Positions 31,894-41,190 are shown, counted from the stretch's first letter. The stretch: 64,000 bases of DNA from Halapricum salinum (GCF_004799665.1 NZ_CP031310.1:1480887-1544886); one strand, 5' to 3'. Notes: generated from the letters alone by a model not told the origin. Numbers and translations: made by a program.

Positions 31894-33141
31894 ATGCAAC
31901 TGGACGACTTCATCGAGGACTTCCAGCGCGACGAGGCCGCCGAGAAGCGCCGCCTCGCAGAAGAGAAGTCCTACGAGATCACCGACTACCTCGATGAGGT
32001 CGAGAGAGAGTTCGAGCAGGCCGTCTCGGGCGACTCCATGTTCGGTGCCACGGCCCCCGAAATCTTCGTCGGGCGCTCCTCCTACCCCAACGTCTCGACG
32101 GGCGTCCTCTCGCCGGTGACAGACGGAAACGCTGCGGACTTCGCCACCTCCGGGCAGTGGTACCAGCAGGGCCTGGGCGTGGGCGACGTCCTCCAGCGCC
32201 GCACCGGCCTGCTCAACTCCACCAGGTCGGCGAACGTCGACGTGCGGGACGTCTGGGACGGTTTCGTGGGTGTCCAGCGAGAGGTCGCCATCGCCGACCA
32301 TCCCGTCGACGTCGAGGTGGGCCTCGACTCGGAACCGGACCTCGATCTCTCGCTTGACGACGTGGGCGCACCCACGGGCCCACGAGCAAGCGCCCGCAGT
32401 GCCGACCTCGCGGAAAATCCGCACGTTCCTCGACCTGTGAAGAAGACGCTGGAAGACGACGACTGGCAGGCCGAGGGCGCGATGAGCTATCTCTACCGTC
32501 GCGGGTTCGACGTCTACGACATCAACACCATCCTCTCGGCGGGCGCGCTCGGCCGCGGGCAGGATCGCCGTCTCGTCCCGACGCGGTGGTCGATCACGGC
32601 CGTGGACGACACCGTCGGGCAGTTCGTCCGCGGCGGGATCAGGAACGCGCCCGCGATCAACGAGACGGAAGTCCACTACAACGAGTACATGGGCAATCGC
32701 TACTGGGTAATTCTCACGCCCGGCCAGTGGGAGTTCGAACTGGTCGAGATGAAAGCCCCCGAGAGCGTCTGGAACCCCGCCGGCGAGGCCTATTACCTCG
32801 CCAGTGCTCACGAGGGCTACGAGGGCCGGACGGGCTACGTCGAGGAGACCGCCGGGGCGTACTACGCCTCCCGGCTGGGCGTTCTGGAACACCTCAAAGA
32901 CCGGGGTCGCCAGGCCAAGTGCCTCGTCCTGCGGGAAGTCACCGACGACTACTGGGCTCCAGTTGGCGTGTGGCAAGTCCGCGAGGGCGTTCGAAATGCC
33001 TTCGAGGGAGAGAATGGCGTGAGCGAGACGTTCCGGGAGGCCGTTACGCAAGTCACTGGGCAGTTGCCGATCTCGATGGGTGCGCTCCGCCGAAAGTCGG
33101 AGATGGTCGCCGGCCTGCAGGCGAAGTTGAGCGACTTTTGA
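31894..33141 (+). CDS. nreA: DNA repair protein NreA
   Basis: A 415-residue protein of the archaeal Nre family. GRSSYPNVSTGVLSPV, the ARSADLAENPHVPRPVKKTLEDDDW stretch and the MGNRYWVILTPGQWEFELVEMKAPES region fit. It ends QAKLSDF, a PCNA-interacting (PIP) motif (Q, L at +3, F at +6), a known property of Nre proteins. It works in DNA repair after alkylation or crosslink damage in haloarchaea. There is no N-terminal zinc finger, as in NreA of haloarchaea. The ATG at 31894 is preceded by the repeat element. Confidence 0.9.
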   Translation: MQLDDFIEDFQRDEAAEKRRLAEEKSYEITDYLDEVEREFEQAVSGDSMFGATAPEIFVGRSSYPNVSTGVLSPVTDGNAADFATSGQWYQQGLGVGDVLQRRTGLLNSTRSANVDVRDVWDGFVGVQREVAIADHPVDVEVGLDSEPDLDLSLDDVGAPTGPRASARSADLAENPHVPRPVKKTLEDDDWQAEGAMSYLYRRGFDVYDINTILSAGALGRGQDRRLVPTRWSITAVDDTVGQFVRGGIRNAPAINETEVHYNEYMGNRYWVILTPGQWEFELVEMKAPESVWNPAGEAYYLASAHEGYEGRTGYVEETAGAYYASRLGVLEHLKDRGRQAKCLVLREVTDDYWAPVGVWQVREGVRNAFEGENGVSETFREAVTQVTGQLPISMGALRRKSEMVAGLQAKLSDF

Positions 33142-33148
33142 GACCGCC

Positions 33149-33346
33149 ATGACTGCCACCGATCCACCGTCGGTCGTCGGACAGCTTCCGGGTGGCGTCG
33201 AACTGCTGGTCGTCGTCCTGCTGGTCGTGCTGTTGCTCAGCGTGCCCGTGGTCGTTCTCTTGATCGCGCTCAGACTCGTCGATACCGAAGATCGCGCCGA
33301 CGCGCGGTCCGAGGCGGTCGCTGACTCGGACGACCTGGACGAGTGA
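33149..33346 (+). CDS. Single-helix small membrane protein
   Basis: A 65-residue protein: about 17 polar residues, one long hydrophobic helix (LLVVVLLVVLLLSVPVVVLLIALRL) and an acidic tail (DTEDRADARSEAVADSDDLDE). It begins 8 bases after nreA, so it is probably part of the same mRNA. The function is unknown. Confidence 0.65.
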   Translation: MTATDPPSVVGQLPGGVELLVVVLLVVLLLSVPVVVLLIALRLVDTEDRADARSEAVADSDDLDE

Positions 33347-33395
33347 TAGCACGCTTGCCACAGCGTTTTTCTCGTTTCCAAGCGATATTTCTACT

Positions 33396-33905
33396 GTGAT
33401 ACACTTCCCGCCAGTTCTCCTGCAGACAGTCGACGTTCCGGAACTCGGCAGCGTCGACGTGGCCGTCGGTCTCGGGAGCGGCGCGGTCAGTACGTTCCTG
33501 ACGACACTGCTCGTCGGTGCCATTCTGGTCGCACTCGCGCCCGGCTACACCGAGCGAAAGATGGACGCGCTTCGCGAGAACGTCGTCGGGGCGTTCGTCT
33601 ACGGCCTCGTCTCGCTCGTGTTCTTCATCCTCGTCATCGTCGTCCTGCTGATCACGATCATCGGCATCCCGCTGGCGCTCTTGTTCGGCCTGTTGGTGTT
33701 CGTCGCCTGGGTCTTCGGCGCGGCCATCGCCTTCCTCGCGATCGCGGATCGACTGGTCGACCACGACGATGGCGACTGGCTCGTCCCGCTACTCGTGGCG
33801 GCGACGATCAACGGCGCGCTCACGCTCACCGGGATCGGCGGCCTCGTCTCGTTCTGCGTCGGCGCGGCGGGCTTCGGGACTGTCGTGCGAGACTACCTGG
33901 GCTGA
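33396..33905 (+). CDS. Four-helix membrane protein
   Basis: A 169-residue protein starting with GTG. The N-terminus contains VDVPELGSVDVAVGLGSGAVSTFLTTLLVGAILVALAPGYTERKMDALRE, then two long hydrophobic helices (VVGAFVYGLVSLVFFILVIVVLLITIIGIPLALLFGL) and two more. It resembles haloarchaeal membrane domains sometimes linked to bactofilin or polymer-forming proteins (recalled only). The last 13 bases overlap the 3' end of the convergent acetyltransferase gene. Confidence 0.7.
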   Translation: MIHFPPVLLQTVDVPELGSVDVAVGLGSGAVSTFLTTLLVGAILVALAPGYTERKMDALRENVVGAFVYGLVSLVFFILVIVVLLITIIGIPLALLFGLLVFVAWVFGAAIAFLAIADRLVDHDDGDWLVPLLVAATINGALTLTGIGGLVSFCVGAAGFGTVVRDYLG

Positions 33906-34372
33906 TCGTCGACTGGCCGGACGTACGTCACCTGCTTGGGCTCGTACCCTCGATCCTCGTACAGCGAGCGCGCCCCGTCGTTGTCCCACTCCGCCGAGAG
34001 CTGGACGAAATCACAGCCCTCCTCGGCGGCCAGTCGCTCGGCTCGGTCGAGCAACCGTGATCCGTAGCCTCGCCCCCGAAAGCCCGCTTTCACGTACAGA
34101 TCGGTGACCTCGGCGTCGGTGCCGTGTCTCATCGCCGGCCGCTCGCCCACTCGCACGTTCGCGAACCCGACCGCGTCGCCCGCGACTTCTGCGAGGAAGA
34201 TCGTCCGTGCGTCGGCCTCGAGCATCTCCGCGAACCCATCGACGGCCACCTCGACTGCATCGTCGGCCAGTTCGTTCAGTGATGAGTAGTCGGCCATCGA
34301 CTCGGCCAGCGGCTGCCAGCACTGTTCGGCGAGCAGGCGCGCATCGTCGGGATCGGCCTCGCGGATCTCCAT
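33893..34372 (-). CDS. GNAT-family N-acetyltransferase
   Basis: A 159-residue protein. The acetyl-CoA-binding motif is VKAGFRGRGYGSRLLDRAERLA (R/Q-x-x-G-x-G/A), preceded by strand AEVTDLYV. The C-terminal strand with SLYEDRGYEPKQV holds the typical tyrosine and bulge. The acceptor is unknown. It lies at the 3' end of a convergent pair, overlapping 13 bases with the membrane-protein gene, and its ATG is just 3' of the DUF302 stop (34374). Confidence 0.88.
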   Translation of the reverse strand: MEIREADPDDARLLAEQCWQPLAESMADYSSLNELADDAVEVAVDGFAEMLEADARTIFLAEVAGDAVGFANVRVGERPAMRHGTDAEVTDLYVKAGFRGRGYGSRLLDRAERLAAEEGCDFVQLSAEWDNDGARSLYEDRGYEPKQVTYVRPVDDQPR

Positions 34373-34373
34373 C

Positions 34374-34814
34374 TCAGAGATTCGCGTAGGCCTCCTCGAC
34401 CAACTCGCCCGTGTCGGCGATGATGTCGGCCATCGTCTCGTCGTCGGGGGCCATCCCGGTCAGGCGCGCGATCTTCATGATCGAGACGTGGTAGACCACC
34501 TGCCGGCCGGGTTCGTCCTGCCAGATCACGACGTTGCAGGGGAATAGACCGCCGATCTTCTTCTCGGAGGCGTCCAGTGCCCGGTCGGCTACCGTCGGGT
34601 TGCACGCCCCGAGCACGTAGTAGGGGTCGCGGTCGGCACCGATCTTCTCGGTGAGCATCTCGGAGGGTGAAAACTCAGTGGCGATGCCGAAGCCGGCGTC
34701 GGTGAAGACCTCGCGGACGTGCTCGATAGCCTCCTCGTGGTCCATCTCCAGGGTCGCGCGCTTCTCGCCGATGTCTTCGGGGTCGATCACGTTCGGGTCG
34801 ATTGGGAGCGTCAT
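34374..34814 (-). CDS. DUF302-domain protein
   Basis: A 146-residue protein with a DUF302 domain. The characteristic EKIGADRDPYYVLGACNPTVADRAL segment is followed by IGGLFPCNVVIWQDEPG with a cysteine. The structural family is small and of unknown function, possibly metal- or thiol-related. An upstream ATG gives a 9-residue longer form. It may be co-transcribed with the GNAT gene, whose start lies two bases beyond the stop. Confidence 0.85.
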   Translation of the reverse strand: MTLPIDPNVIDPEDIGEKRATLEMDHEEAIEHVREVFTDAGFGIATEFSPSEMLTEKIGADRDPYYVLGACNPTVADRALDASEKKIGGLFPCNVVIWQDEPGRQVVYHVSIMKIARLTGMAPDDETMADIIADTGELVEEAYANL

Positions 34815-34900
34815 ATCTGGATCGACGGGCGGCGTCGACAAAAGGGTGTGCCGCTTACGGTGTCCCGTTCGCGCCTCCGAACGCCGATGGTCGGCGTTCG

Positions 34901-35182
34901 CTATTCCGTCGGGACCGGCCCGTGGCCGATCACGTCGCGCACTTCCGATTCGAAGCTCTGGCGGCGGTCGAAGTACGTCTCGTCGATCTCGTCGAGGATC
35001 TCGCCCAGCTCGCGGGGACCGTCGGGCGTGCGGATCACGGTGTCGCCCTCGCGGCGGCGGATATCACTCTTCTCGATGCCCCACATCAGCCGCGCCGAAA
35101 CCTGGACGATCGGGACGCCCTCTACCTCGTTGCCCTCGCCGAGTTCGACCGCCGGCTCGTCCTCGCCATCGTCGTCGCTCAT
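34901..35182 (-). CDS. Small haloarchaeal protein (probably DUF5789)
   Basis: A 93-residue acidic soluble protein. The segments VELGEGNEVEGVPIVQVSARLMWGIEKSDI and TPDGPRELGEILDEIDETYFDRRQSFESEVRDVIGHGP look like a domain I recall as DUF5789 (not searched). The longer open frame upstream is rejected because it has shadow-like composition. A divergent membrane-protein gene starts about 100 bases away. Confidence 0.7.
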   Translation of the reverse strand: MSDDDGEDEPAVELGEGNEVEGVPIVQVSARLMWGIEKSDIRRREGDTVIRTPDGPRELGEILDEIDETYFDRRQSFESEVRDVIGHGPVPTE

Positions 35183-35284
35183 ACCTGCCGATTCTGGCCG
35201 CTCGCGATTAGTGCTTTCGGACTTCCCCCGTGTCTGCCGCGCGTCTGACGGGTAGTTTTGATGACGGTCGACGTACAACCCCGC

Positions 35285-36163
35285 ATGACTAGTCTGACGG
35301 ACGTCTACGAGGGGCGAACGGCCGCGAACTCCCGGCGACGGTCGCTCGGGACGGCACTGTTCGTCCTCGGCGCGTGGCTCGTCGTGGCCGGAATCGTCGT
35401 AGCGACGACCAGCCTCGCCGAGTCGCTCGGCCTCGGGATGTTCGGTTCCCGGAAAGTCGCCGGGACGCTCGCTGGTCTGGGAGTCCCGGCGGCACTGCTC
35501 GGCGCGTTCGCAGTCATGCCGGCCGGCCGGGCGACCCGAGCCGCGGCGGTCGTCGGCGCGAGCGTCGCGGTCTTCGGCGTCGCGCTGTTCTGGCACGCCT
35601 ACCCCTACGAGTGGATCGGCGCGACCGGTGCGGGCCCCGGACTGACGCTCGCGACGACGGTCGTCTACTTCCTCGGGACGATCACGACCGCGTGGTGTCT
35701 GTTCGTCGGCGTCGCGACGTTCCAGACCCGCAAGGATCCCGGCGGGAGCGCCCGGATGGAAGTCACCGAACAGGGCCGGATCCGACTCGTCGAGGAGGCC
35801 GCATCGACGCGCGGCCTCGGCGGTATCGGCTTTTTCGGGTCGGATCCTGACGGCGAGGTCGAGACTCAGACCAATCGCGATTCGTCCGCGTCCGGCCACT
35901 CCCACCGGGCCGACCAGTCCGCGGCCCGCTCACAACCGGCCAGCGACGGCGGCGCGGCGGCCGCGACGCCCGCCGCCTCGGAGTCCGACGACGACGCCTT
36001 TCTCGACGCAGTGACCGTCCGCGGGCAACCCGATCAGTACTGTGGCAACTGCGAGCACTTCAGCTACGTCCGCACCGACGAGGGAATCGCGCCCTACTGC
36101 GGGCTCGACCAGCAGTACATGGACGACATGGACGCCTGCGAGGACTGGCGCTCGAACGTCTAG
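35285..36163 (+). CDS. Membrane protein with a C-terminal cysteine cluster (DUF7139-like)
   Basis: A 292-residue protein. Four hydrophobic segments lie in the first 160 residues, followed by a long acidic, polar, probably cytosolic linker (QTNRDSSASGHSHRADQSAARS). The C-terminus has CGNCEHFSYVRTDEGIAPYCGLDQQYMDDMDACEDW, with four cysteines spaced for a metal or Fe-S site. The N-terminus TSLTDVYEGRTAANSRRRS is typical of haloarchaeal DUF7139 proteins (recalled). Its stop overlaps that of the convergent small membrane protein by four bases. Confidence 0.75.
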   Translation: MTSLTDVYEGRTAANSRRRSLGTALFVLGAWLVVAGIVVATTSLAESLGLGMFGSRKVAGTLAGLGVPAALLGAFAVMPAGRATRAAAVVGASVAVFGVALFWHAYPYEWIGATGAGPGLTLATTVVYFLGTITTAWCLFVGVATFQTRKDPGGSARMEVTEQGRIRLVEEAASTRGLGGIGFFGSDPDGEVETQTNRDSSASGHSHRADQSAARSQPASDGGAAAATPAASESDDDAFLDAVTVRGQPDQYCGNCEHFSYVRTDEGIAPYCGLDQQYMDDMDACEDWRSNV

Positions 36164-36345
36164 ACGGGGTGTTCCCCGGGGCCAACCTCCGACGTTCCGA
36201 CCAGTACCGTTCCCGCTGCGAGTATCAGGACCGCGAGCGACAGCACGAGCAATGGAATGTCGATCCCGAACAGCGGCACGACCATCGCGACGCTTCCCAG
36301 GAGCATCAACCCCGCGCCGATCTGGACGTTCGTCGATCGAGTCAT
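36160..36345 (-). CDS. Two-helix small membrane protein, paralogue of 40206-40382
   Basis: A 61-residue protein with two hydrophobic helices. It shares its N-terminus pattern (MTRSTNVQIGAGLMLLG versus MVTKSTKLGVGAVLLVV) and its C-terminus (AAGTVLVGTSE followed by PV) with the 58-residue protein at 40206. This shows a small haloarchaeal family. The role is unknown. The stop codon overlaps the convergent gene by four bases. Confidence 0.75.
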   Translation of the reverse strand: MTRSTNVQIGAGLMLLGSVAMVVPLFGIDIPLLVLSLAVLILAAGTVLVGTSEVGPGEHPV

Positions 36346-36430
36346 GGGTACTCATACCGCGCGTGTCGGGATAAAACCACTCGCCACCGAAACACGGCGT
36401 TTAAGTGGCGCAGTCGCTAGATCAGTGGAT

Positions 36431-36754
36431 ATGGAGTTTTGCGACGACTGCGGTTCGATGATGAAAACGGAGGGCGACGTCTGGGTCTGTGGTAGCTGCG
36501 GGGCCGAGAAAGCACGGAGCGAGTCGGCTGAAAAACAGGCAGTGACGACCCAAGGCCAAGAAGAGAGCGAGATCGTCGACACCTCGGAAGTCGACCCCGG
36601 CGACATGGGGCCGACGACGCGCGAGCGCTGCCCGGAGTGTGGCAACGAACGCGCCTTCTACGAGATGAAACAGATCCGCTCGGCCGACGAGTCAGAGACG
36701 CGCTTTTTCACCTGTACCGAGTGCGAGCACAAGTGGCGCGAAGACGACCACTGA
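36431..36754 (+). CDS. tfs: Transcription factor S (TFIIS C-terminal type)
   Basis: A 107-residue protein with two zinc ribbons. The N-terminal one is CDDCGSMM...CGSCGAEK, the C-terminal one is CPECGNERAFYEMKQIRSADESETRFFTCTECEHKW. The loop RSADE places the acidic pair that stimulates RNA cleavage by stalled RNA polymerase. The start at 36431 (MEFCDDCGSMM) is certain because the upstream frame is not conserved. A highly acidic linker joins the two ribbons. Confidence 0.95.
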   Translation: MEFCDDCGSMMKTEGDVWVCGSCGAEKARSESAEKQAVTTQGQEESEIVDTSEVDPGDMGPTTRERCPECGNERAFYEMKQIRSADESETRFFTCTECEHKWREDDH

Positions 36755-36782
36755 CACAGTCTCGTCTGGTTCTGACGGCGTC

Positions 36783-37511
36783 TCAGGGTCGTCGCGCGAA
36801 GGTCAGATAGCCCGTGTGCCCGACGCCTGCCGTCGAGGGTCGCGACCCGCGGTCGTCGAAGTCCATCTCCCGCTGGATCGTCTCGAACGTCTCGATGTCG
36901 GTCAATCCCACGTTACGGGCAGCCGCGACCACGTCGCGCGTCGACTCGACGAACGGCGAGTAGACCGCCAGAAAGCCGCCCCGAACCAGTAGCGTCGGCG
37001 CTCGCTCGACCACGCTTGCGGCGTCCTCGGTGTCGAGTGTCAGCACGTCGAACCCCTCGCCAGCGAGGTCGTCGAGCTGGTCGGTCAGATCGCCCGTCAG
37101 AACGTCGACGTGCTCGTCGACGTCGGCCATCGCCATGTTCTCGCGAGCGACCTCGGCGAAGTCGGGATCGCACTCGTAGGTCGTCACGTCGGCCCCGAGT
37201 CGGCCGAGGTACGCCGCAAGCACGCCAGTGCCGGTCCCGGCGTCGAGGACGCGGTCGCCCGCCGACGCGCCGGTGTGGCCGATCACGAGCCCGATATCTC
37301 GGGGCATCATCGGCGCGCCGGTGCGTTCGAAGTGCTCGAACAGGTCCGGCCCGCGCAGCGCCTGCACCCGGAACGTCTCGCCGAGATGTGACTCGACGAC
37401 GTCGCCCGCACTCGGGGCGTCGGGCACCTCGATAATTCCGAGGTCAGTTTCGAGCGTCTCGCCCGGTTCGACGAGGTACTCACGGTCCTCCCGGACCAGC
37501 AAGACGGTCAC
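36783..37511 (-). CDS. trmI: tRNA (adenine-N1)-methyltransferase TrmI
   Basis: A 242-residue SAM-dependent enzyme. The N-terminal beta domain ([23 protein letters not shown]) is followed by a Rossmann core with [26 protein letters not shown] (SAM motif I) and [12 protein letters not shown] (catalytic Asp region). Archaeal TrmI methylates A57 and A58 in the tRNA T loop. It overlaps the nac gene in an ATGA junction (37508-37511), so both share one mRNA. Confidence 0.92.
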   Translation of the reverse strand: MTVLLVREDREYLVEPGETLETDLGIIEVPDAPSAGDVVESHLGETFRVQALRGPDLFEHFERTGAPMMPRDIGLVIGHTGASAGDRVLDAGTGTGVLAAYLGRLGADVTTYECDPDFAEVARENMAMADVDEHVDVLTGDLTDQLDDLAGEGFDVLTLDTEDAASVVERAPTLLVRGGFLAVYSPFVESTRDVVAAARNVGLTDIETFETIQREMDFDDRGSRPSTAGVGHTGYLTFARRP

Positions 37512-37909
37512 TGTTCGAGCTGGCTGACTGCCGCCGCCAGGTCGCCGTCGTTGGCTTCCAGCGCCTCGCGGGCCGCGTCCTCGCTGACGCCGGCACGCTG
37601 GGCGACGATCTCGACGTCCTGGTCGTCGACCGCGCCGGCCGACTCGCCGCTGTCGTCGCTCCCGTCCTCGCTCTCGCCGCCGGAGTCGCCGCTGCCCAGC
37701 GCCCGGGATTCGGGTTCGCCGACGATCTGGTAGGTCTTCTGGCCCTGGGCTTCCATGAGCTGGACCTCGGCGTCGGTGAAGACCAGTTCCTCCTCGTCGG
37801 TCCGGATGATCACTTCTTCGGCATCGATGTCCTCCATGTCGATGCCCATCTGCTCCATCATCTGCTTCATCTTGCGCGGATTGAGTCCGCCGCCGCCTCC
37901 TCCAAACAT
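37508..37909 (-). CDS. nac: Nascent polypeptide-associated complex protein
   Basis: A 133-residue archaeal aNAC. The NAC domain has [35 protein letters not shown], with a glycine-rich start MFGGGGGGL. The C-terminal UBA domain (about residues 93-133) is [34 protein letters not shown]. An acidic linker joins them. It binds the ribosome exit tunnel. The ATG at 37909 is used because longer frames add unrelated sequence. Confidence 0.95.
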   Translation of the reverse strand: MFGGGGGGLNPRKMKQMMEQMGIDMEDIDAEEVIIRTDEEELVFTDAEVQLMEAQGQKTYQIVGEPESRALGSGDSGGESEDGSDDSGESAGAVDDQDVEIVAQRAGVSEDAAREALEANDGDLAAAVSQLEQ

Positions 37910-37995
37910 ATCCCGAGGTGGGCGTCCCGGGGCCAAAAGCCTACTGTCACGAGTCCGGCAAAGGCTCTTTTGATAGCCCTGGAAATCAATTAAAT

Positions 37996-39510
37996 ATGTC
38001 TGGGCCAGTAGCGACGCCCCCGGATGAGGATTCGAACGATAGCAGATACGTCGAGTCTACCGGCGACGAGCGTCGAGGGCGAGCAGTTCTTTCTCGCCGG
38101 GCGTACCTCGCCAGTGCGGGAGCGGCTGTCGCGCCAGCCGGATGTGTGGCCCTGCCGGCGACCAGCGATGGGCCGACCGTCCGCTGGAAGTTCGATTTCG
38201 CGGCCTCCGACGAAAAGCGGGAGGCCACCCGTCGAGCGCTGTACGAGTCCGGCGGCCTCCGCGAGGAGATAACGGTCGAGTTCGTCGAACCCCACATCGG
38301 GGAACTGGAACGGCAGTTCCAGTTCCAGTTCGAGGACCGTGACCCGGACTCGGACCTGTATCTCGTCCCCAGCCGCTGGCTCCGGACCAATCTCCGTGGT
38401 CTCGTCTGGCCGATCGAGGCGGTGCTGCCCGAGGAGACCCGCTCGGAGATAGCCGACGCGTACGCGCCTGCGACTCTCCAGAACGTGACCGACAGGACAG
38501 ACGGACTGGTCGGACTCCCCGTGGCCGTCGACGTGGCGACGATGCAGTACCGCCGCGATCTCGTCGAGGCCGCGGGGTACGACCCCAGCGGGTGGGCGAC
38601 GGACCCGATGACGTGGCAACGGTGGTCACAGATCACTGCCGACGTGCGCGAACAGGGCGACGTCGAGTACGGCTGTACGACCCAACTCGACGACTACGTG
38701 GGACTCGTCTGCTGTACCTTCAACGAGGCGCTCGTCTCGTGGGGCGGGGCGTACTTCGGGGGGCGAGACCACCGCGGGGAACCGATCGGACAGCGGCCGG
38801 TGACAATCGCCGACGAACCGGGCGTCGACGCCTGCCGGATGCTCCGGCGGTTTCTCCACGGGGAGACCTTCGACGGAGCGTTCGCCGACTACGCGGGCGG
38901 GATCGTGCCGACGGACGCACTGGAGTGGAACGAGGAATACTCGCGCGAACCGTTCGCCCGCGGCGAGGCGGTCATGCATCGAAACTGGCCGTACTCGCTG
39001 GATCTGACCGGTCGGGCGGAGACAGAAGTCGAGGCTGGGACCCCCACGCTCGGGACCGACCGGCTGGGCGCGATGCCGTTGCCATACGCCGTCCCGGAGT
39101 CCGAGGCTACCGTTCCCGGTCGCGGCGGGACGCCGGCAGTTCTGGGAGGGAGACGGACGGCCGTCGTCCATCCCGCGACCGACCATCCCCGCGCCGTCGC
39201 CGAAGTGCTTGCGGCGGCGGCCACGCCCGAGTTCCAGCTCGCTCTGCTCGAGATACTAGGGTGGCTCCCGCCACGACCCGAACTCTACGAGACCGACCGG
39301 GCCAGGAGTGTCGACATCCTCGGGCAGTACATGGACACCCTCCGGGTCGCCGTCGAGAACGCCGTCCCCTACCCGCGGGGTTTGGGCATCGAGTCCGAGC
39401 AGTCGGACCTGATCGCGACGGCCGTCAACGCGATCCTCCGGAGGGAAGCCGACCCCGCGGAGCGCTTGGCGACCCTGGCCGACCGGTTGCGTGCGGTGGA
39501 ATCGGGGTAG
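37996..39510 (+). CDS. Tat-exported solute-binding lipoprotein of an ABC transporter
   Basis: A 504-residue family 1 extracellular solute-binding protein. The signal has [19 protein letters not shown] (twin arginine and lipobox Cys). The lobes contain [48 protein letters not shown] (typical sugar-binder hinge) and [18 protein letters not shown]. It probably binds a sugar or oligosaccharide. No permease or ATPase gene is nearby, so partners must lie elsewhere. The start at 37996 is before a hydrophilic stretch of about 30 residues, common for Tat lipoproteins. Confidence 0.85.
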   Translation: MSGPVATPPDEDSNDSRYVESTGDERRGRAVLSRRAYLASAGAAVAPAGCVALPATSDGPTVRWKFDFAASDEKREATRRALYESGGLREEITVEFVEPHIGELERQFQFQFEDRDPDSDLYLVPSRWLRTNLRGLVWPIEAVLPEETRSEIADAYAPATLQNVTDRTDGLVGLPVAVDVATMQYRRDLVEAAGYDPSGWATDPMTWQRWSQITADVREQGDVEYGCTTQLDDYVGLVCCTFNEALVSWGGAYFGGRDHRGEPIGQRPVTIADEPGVDACRMLRRFLHGETFDGAFADYAGGIVPTDALEWNEEYSREPFARGEAVMHRNWPYSLDLTGRAETEVEAGTPTLGTDRLGAMPLPYAVPESEATVPGRGGTPAVLGGRRTAVVHPATDHPRAVAEVLAAAATPEFQLALLEILGWLPPRPELYETDRARSVDILGQYMDTLRVAVENAVPYPRGLGIESEQSDLIATAVNAILRREADPAERLATLADRLRAVESG

Positions 39511-39605
39511 ACACTCCGCGGCGACGCACGTCTGCCCGTCAGAGACGGTCGACGGATCCGGTCCCGGGGTTTTCGGCGTGTTTCGGACCGAGCCCAGTCG
39601 CAGGA

Positions 39606-40091
39606 TCACTCGCCAGCGCCGTGACGGACGAACACGGCCATGCCGGTCTCGAAGGTCAGCATGTCCTCGGCCGGGAGTTCCGCACGCCCGACCCCGAGGA
39701 CGTCTCCGTCTTCGTGAACCACGGCGACCTCGTCGCCGGGACGGACGTCCGGGTCCACAGTCTGCACGAACTTCGCGAAGACGTTCTTGCCGTCGCGGAC
39801 GAACGGCTCGCTGTCGTCGCCGACCACGACTCGATAGGCCGGTTCGTCGAGTGCGTCGACGAGTCGCCGGCCGCCCTCGACGCCGAGGGTGAATCGACCG
39901 TCGGTGTTGTAGGTCACCAGTCGGCCGTCGGGGGCGTGGACCTGCCGTGGCCGCCCGGAGGTCGAGCGGGTGATTTCGAGCGCTTCGTGATCGCCGAACA
40001 GCGCCTCGCCTGCGCCCGCGCCGAACTGGTAGTCTGCGACTCGGGCGAGCATTCGGTGACCGCGGTCGGCGGGCGACGCCGCGTCTGTCAT
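39606..40091 (-). CDS. PUA-domain protein
   Basis: A 161-residue protein. The N-terminal part (ADYQFGAGAGEALFGDHEALEITRSTSGRPRQVHAPDGRLV) is found in archaeal proteins related to tRNA-guanine transglycosylase or deaminase PUA proteins. The C-terminal PUA domain is FVQTVDPDVRPGDEVAVVHEDGDVLGVGRAELPAEDML. PUA domains bind RNA, so a tRNA or rRNA role is likely, without a known target. The start at 40091 skips nine codons of a poor N-terminus. Confidence 0.82.
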   Translation of the reverse strand: MTDAASPADRGHRMLARVADYQFGAGAGEALFGDHEALEITRSTSGRPRQVHAPDGRLVTYNTDGRFTLGVEGGRRLVDALDEPAYRVVVGDDSEPFVRDGKNVFAKFVQTVDPDVRPGDEVAVVHEDGDVLGVGRAELPAEDMLTFETGMAVFVRHGAGE

Positions 40092-40205
40092 AGCTCTGTT
40101 TCGGCCGTCGCGAATCAAACGCCTTCCGATCGCCGGTCACAGACTGCCTGCTCCCGTTCGTGCCGTTTGAGGGGGTTTATATACACGCTCGCCTAAGCCG
40201 CTGAT

Positions 40206-40382
40206 ATGGTAACCAAATCGACGAAACTCGGCGTCGGCGCGGTCTTGCTGGTGGTCTGCAGTATCGCGCTCCTCGCGCTCGGGATGGTCGACCTGCCGTT
40301 GATCGCGGGTAGTATCGGCGTTCTCGGGCTGGCCGCTGGCGCGCTGCTCGTCGGGACGTCCGAGGGCGGCCAGCCGGTCTGA
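40206..40382 (+). CDS. Two-helix small membrane protein, paralogue of 36160-36345
   Basis: A 58-residue protein encoded just before the convergent NYN gene. Its start pattern (MVTKSTKLGVGAVLLVV), two hydrophobic helices and C-terminus AAGALLVGTSEGGQPV match the 61-residue protein at 36160. Codon use is strongly G/C at third positions. The function is unknown. The stop lies two bases before the end of the convergent gene at 40385. Confidence 0.75.
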   Translation: MVTKSTKLGVGAVLLVVCSIALLALGMVDLPLIAGSIGVLGLAAGALLVGTSEGGQPV

Positions 40383-40384
40383 GC

Positions 40385-40888
40385 TCAGAGCAAGAAGCGG
40401 TCCGTATCCTCGCTCAGATCGATGAAGCCGTCCGCGGCGTCGATCAGCGACTCGGCCGTCGACTCCCGGAACGAGAGTGCGTCGACCCGAACCCCTTCGT
40501 GCTGGAGGTGCGTACAGAGCCGCGCGAAGTCGCCGTCGCCGGTACAGAGCGCGATGGCGTCGACGTGGTCGGCCAGCGAGACGGCGTCGAGGCTCATCCC
40601 GACGTCCCAGTCGGCCTTCTTCGAGCCGTCGCCGAACGTCCGAATCTCCTTGATGCGCGTCTCGAAGCCGATGTCGACCAGCGCCTCGAAGAAGGTCTCT
40701 TCCTCGGGGGCGTTGGCCTTGATGACGTAGGCGATCGCCCGCGTGAGCGAGCGGCCGTCGACCGCCGCGTCGAGCAACTCCGCGTAGTCGATGTTCTGCT
40801 CGTGGAGACTGCGAGCCGTGTGATAGAGATTCTGCGAATCCGCGAGGACTGCGACCCGCTGGGTCCCGTGAGTCTCACTTCTGGTCAT
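40385..40888 (-). CDS. NYN/PIN-like nuclease domain protein (LabA/DUF88)
   Basis: A 167-residue protein of the LabA/DUF88 branch. VAVLADSQNLYHTARSLHEQN holds the first acidic residue of the PIN-like active site. The middle is KKADWDVGMSLDAV with the second Asp, and the DAIALCTGDGDFARLCTHLQHEGVRVDALSF stretch has the third Asp pair. Such proteins are probable RNA nucleases. The start at 40888 (MTRSETHGTQ) is chosen because longer frames lack domain sequence. Confidence 0.88.
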   Translation of the reverse strand: MTRSETHGTQRVAVLADSQNLYHTARSLHEQNIDYAELLDAAVDGRSLTRAIAYVIKANAPEEETFFEALVDIGFETRIKEIRTFGDGSKKADWDVGMSLDAVSLADHVDAIALCTGDGDFARLCTHLQHEGVRVDALSFRESTAESLIDAADGFIDLSEDTDRFLL

Positions 40889-41080
40889 GTCTGTGTCTGT
40901 CAGACCACGGGCATAGCACTTGTGGCTCGTCCGCACACACAACAGTAATTCATATCTGTGCAAGACTACGACGAATTCCGGCCGATAGAGTATCGACGAC
41001 GGGATCTTACTCTGGATTTCTGGGACCCAAGTGAAGAGAATCGAAATTCGAGTATTCGGGCCGTTGAGGGGGTAGAAAGC

Positions 41081-41141
41081 ACTACTACCGCAGTTGTTGT
41101 GAATATTGGCCGCACTCTCGAACTGCAACTACGGCAGTAGT
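41081..41141. repeat. Inverted repeat upstream of a small ORF
   Basis: ACTACTACCGCAGTTG (41081-41096) pairs with CAACTACGGCAGTAGT (41126-41141), 14 of 16 positions. The 29-base loop is AT-rich. It lies 50 bases before the small ORF at 41191 and 262 before the TrmB gene, in a gap (40889-41402) with no large gene. It may be an operator or a hairpin remnant. Confidence 0.6.
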
Positions 41142-41190
41142 TAAGAAATTTGACAAGTCTTAAGGGTGGTCGGCCCGAAGGTAGAATTGT

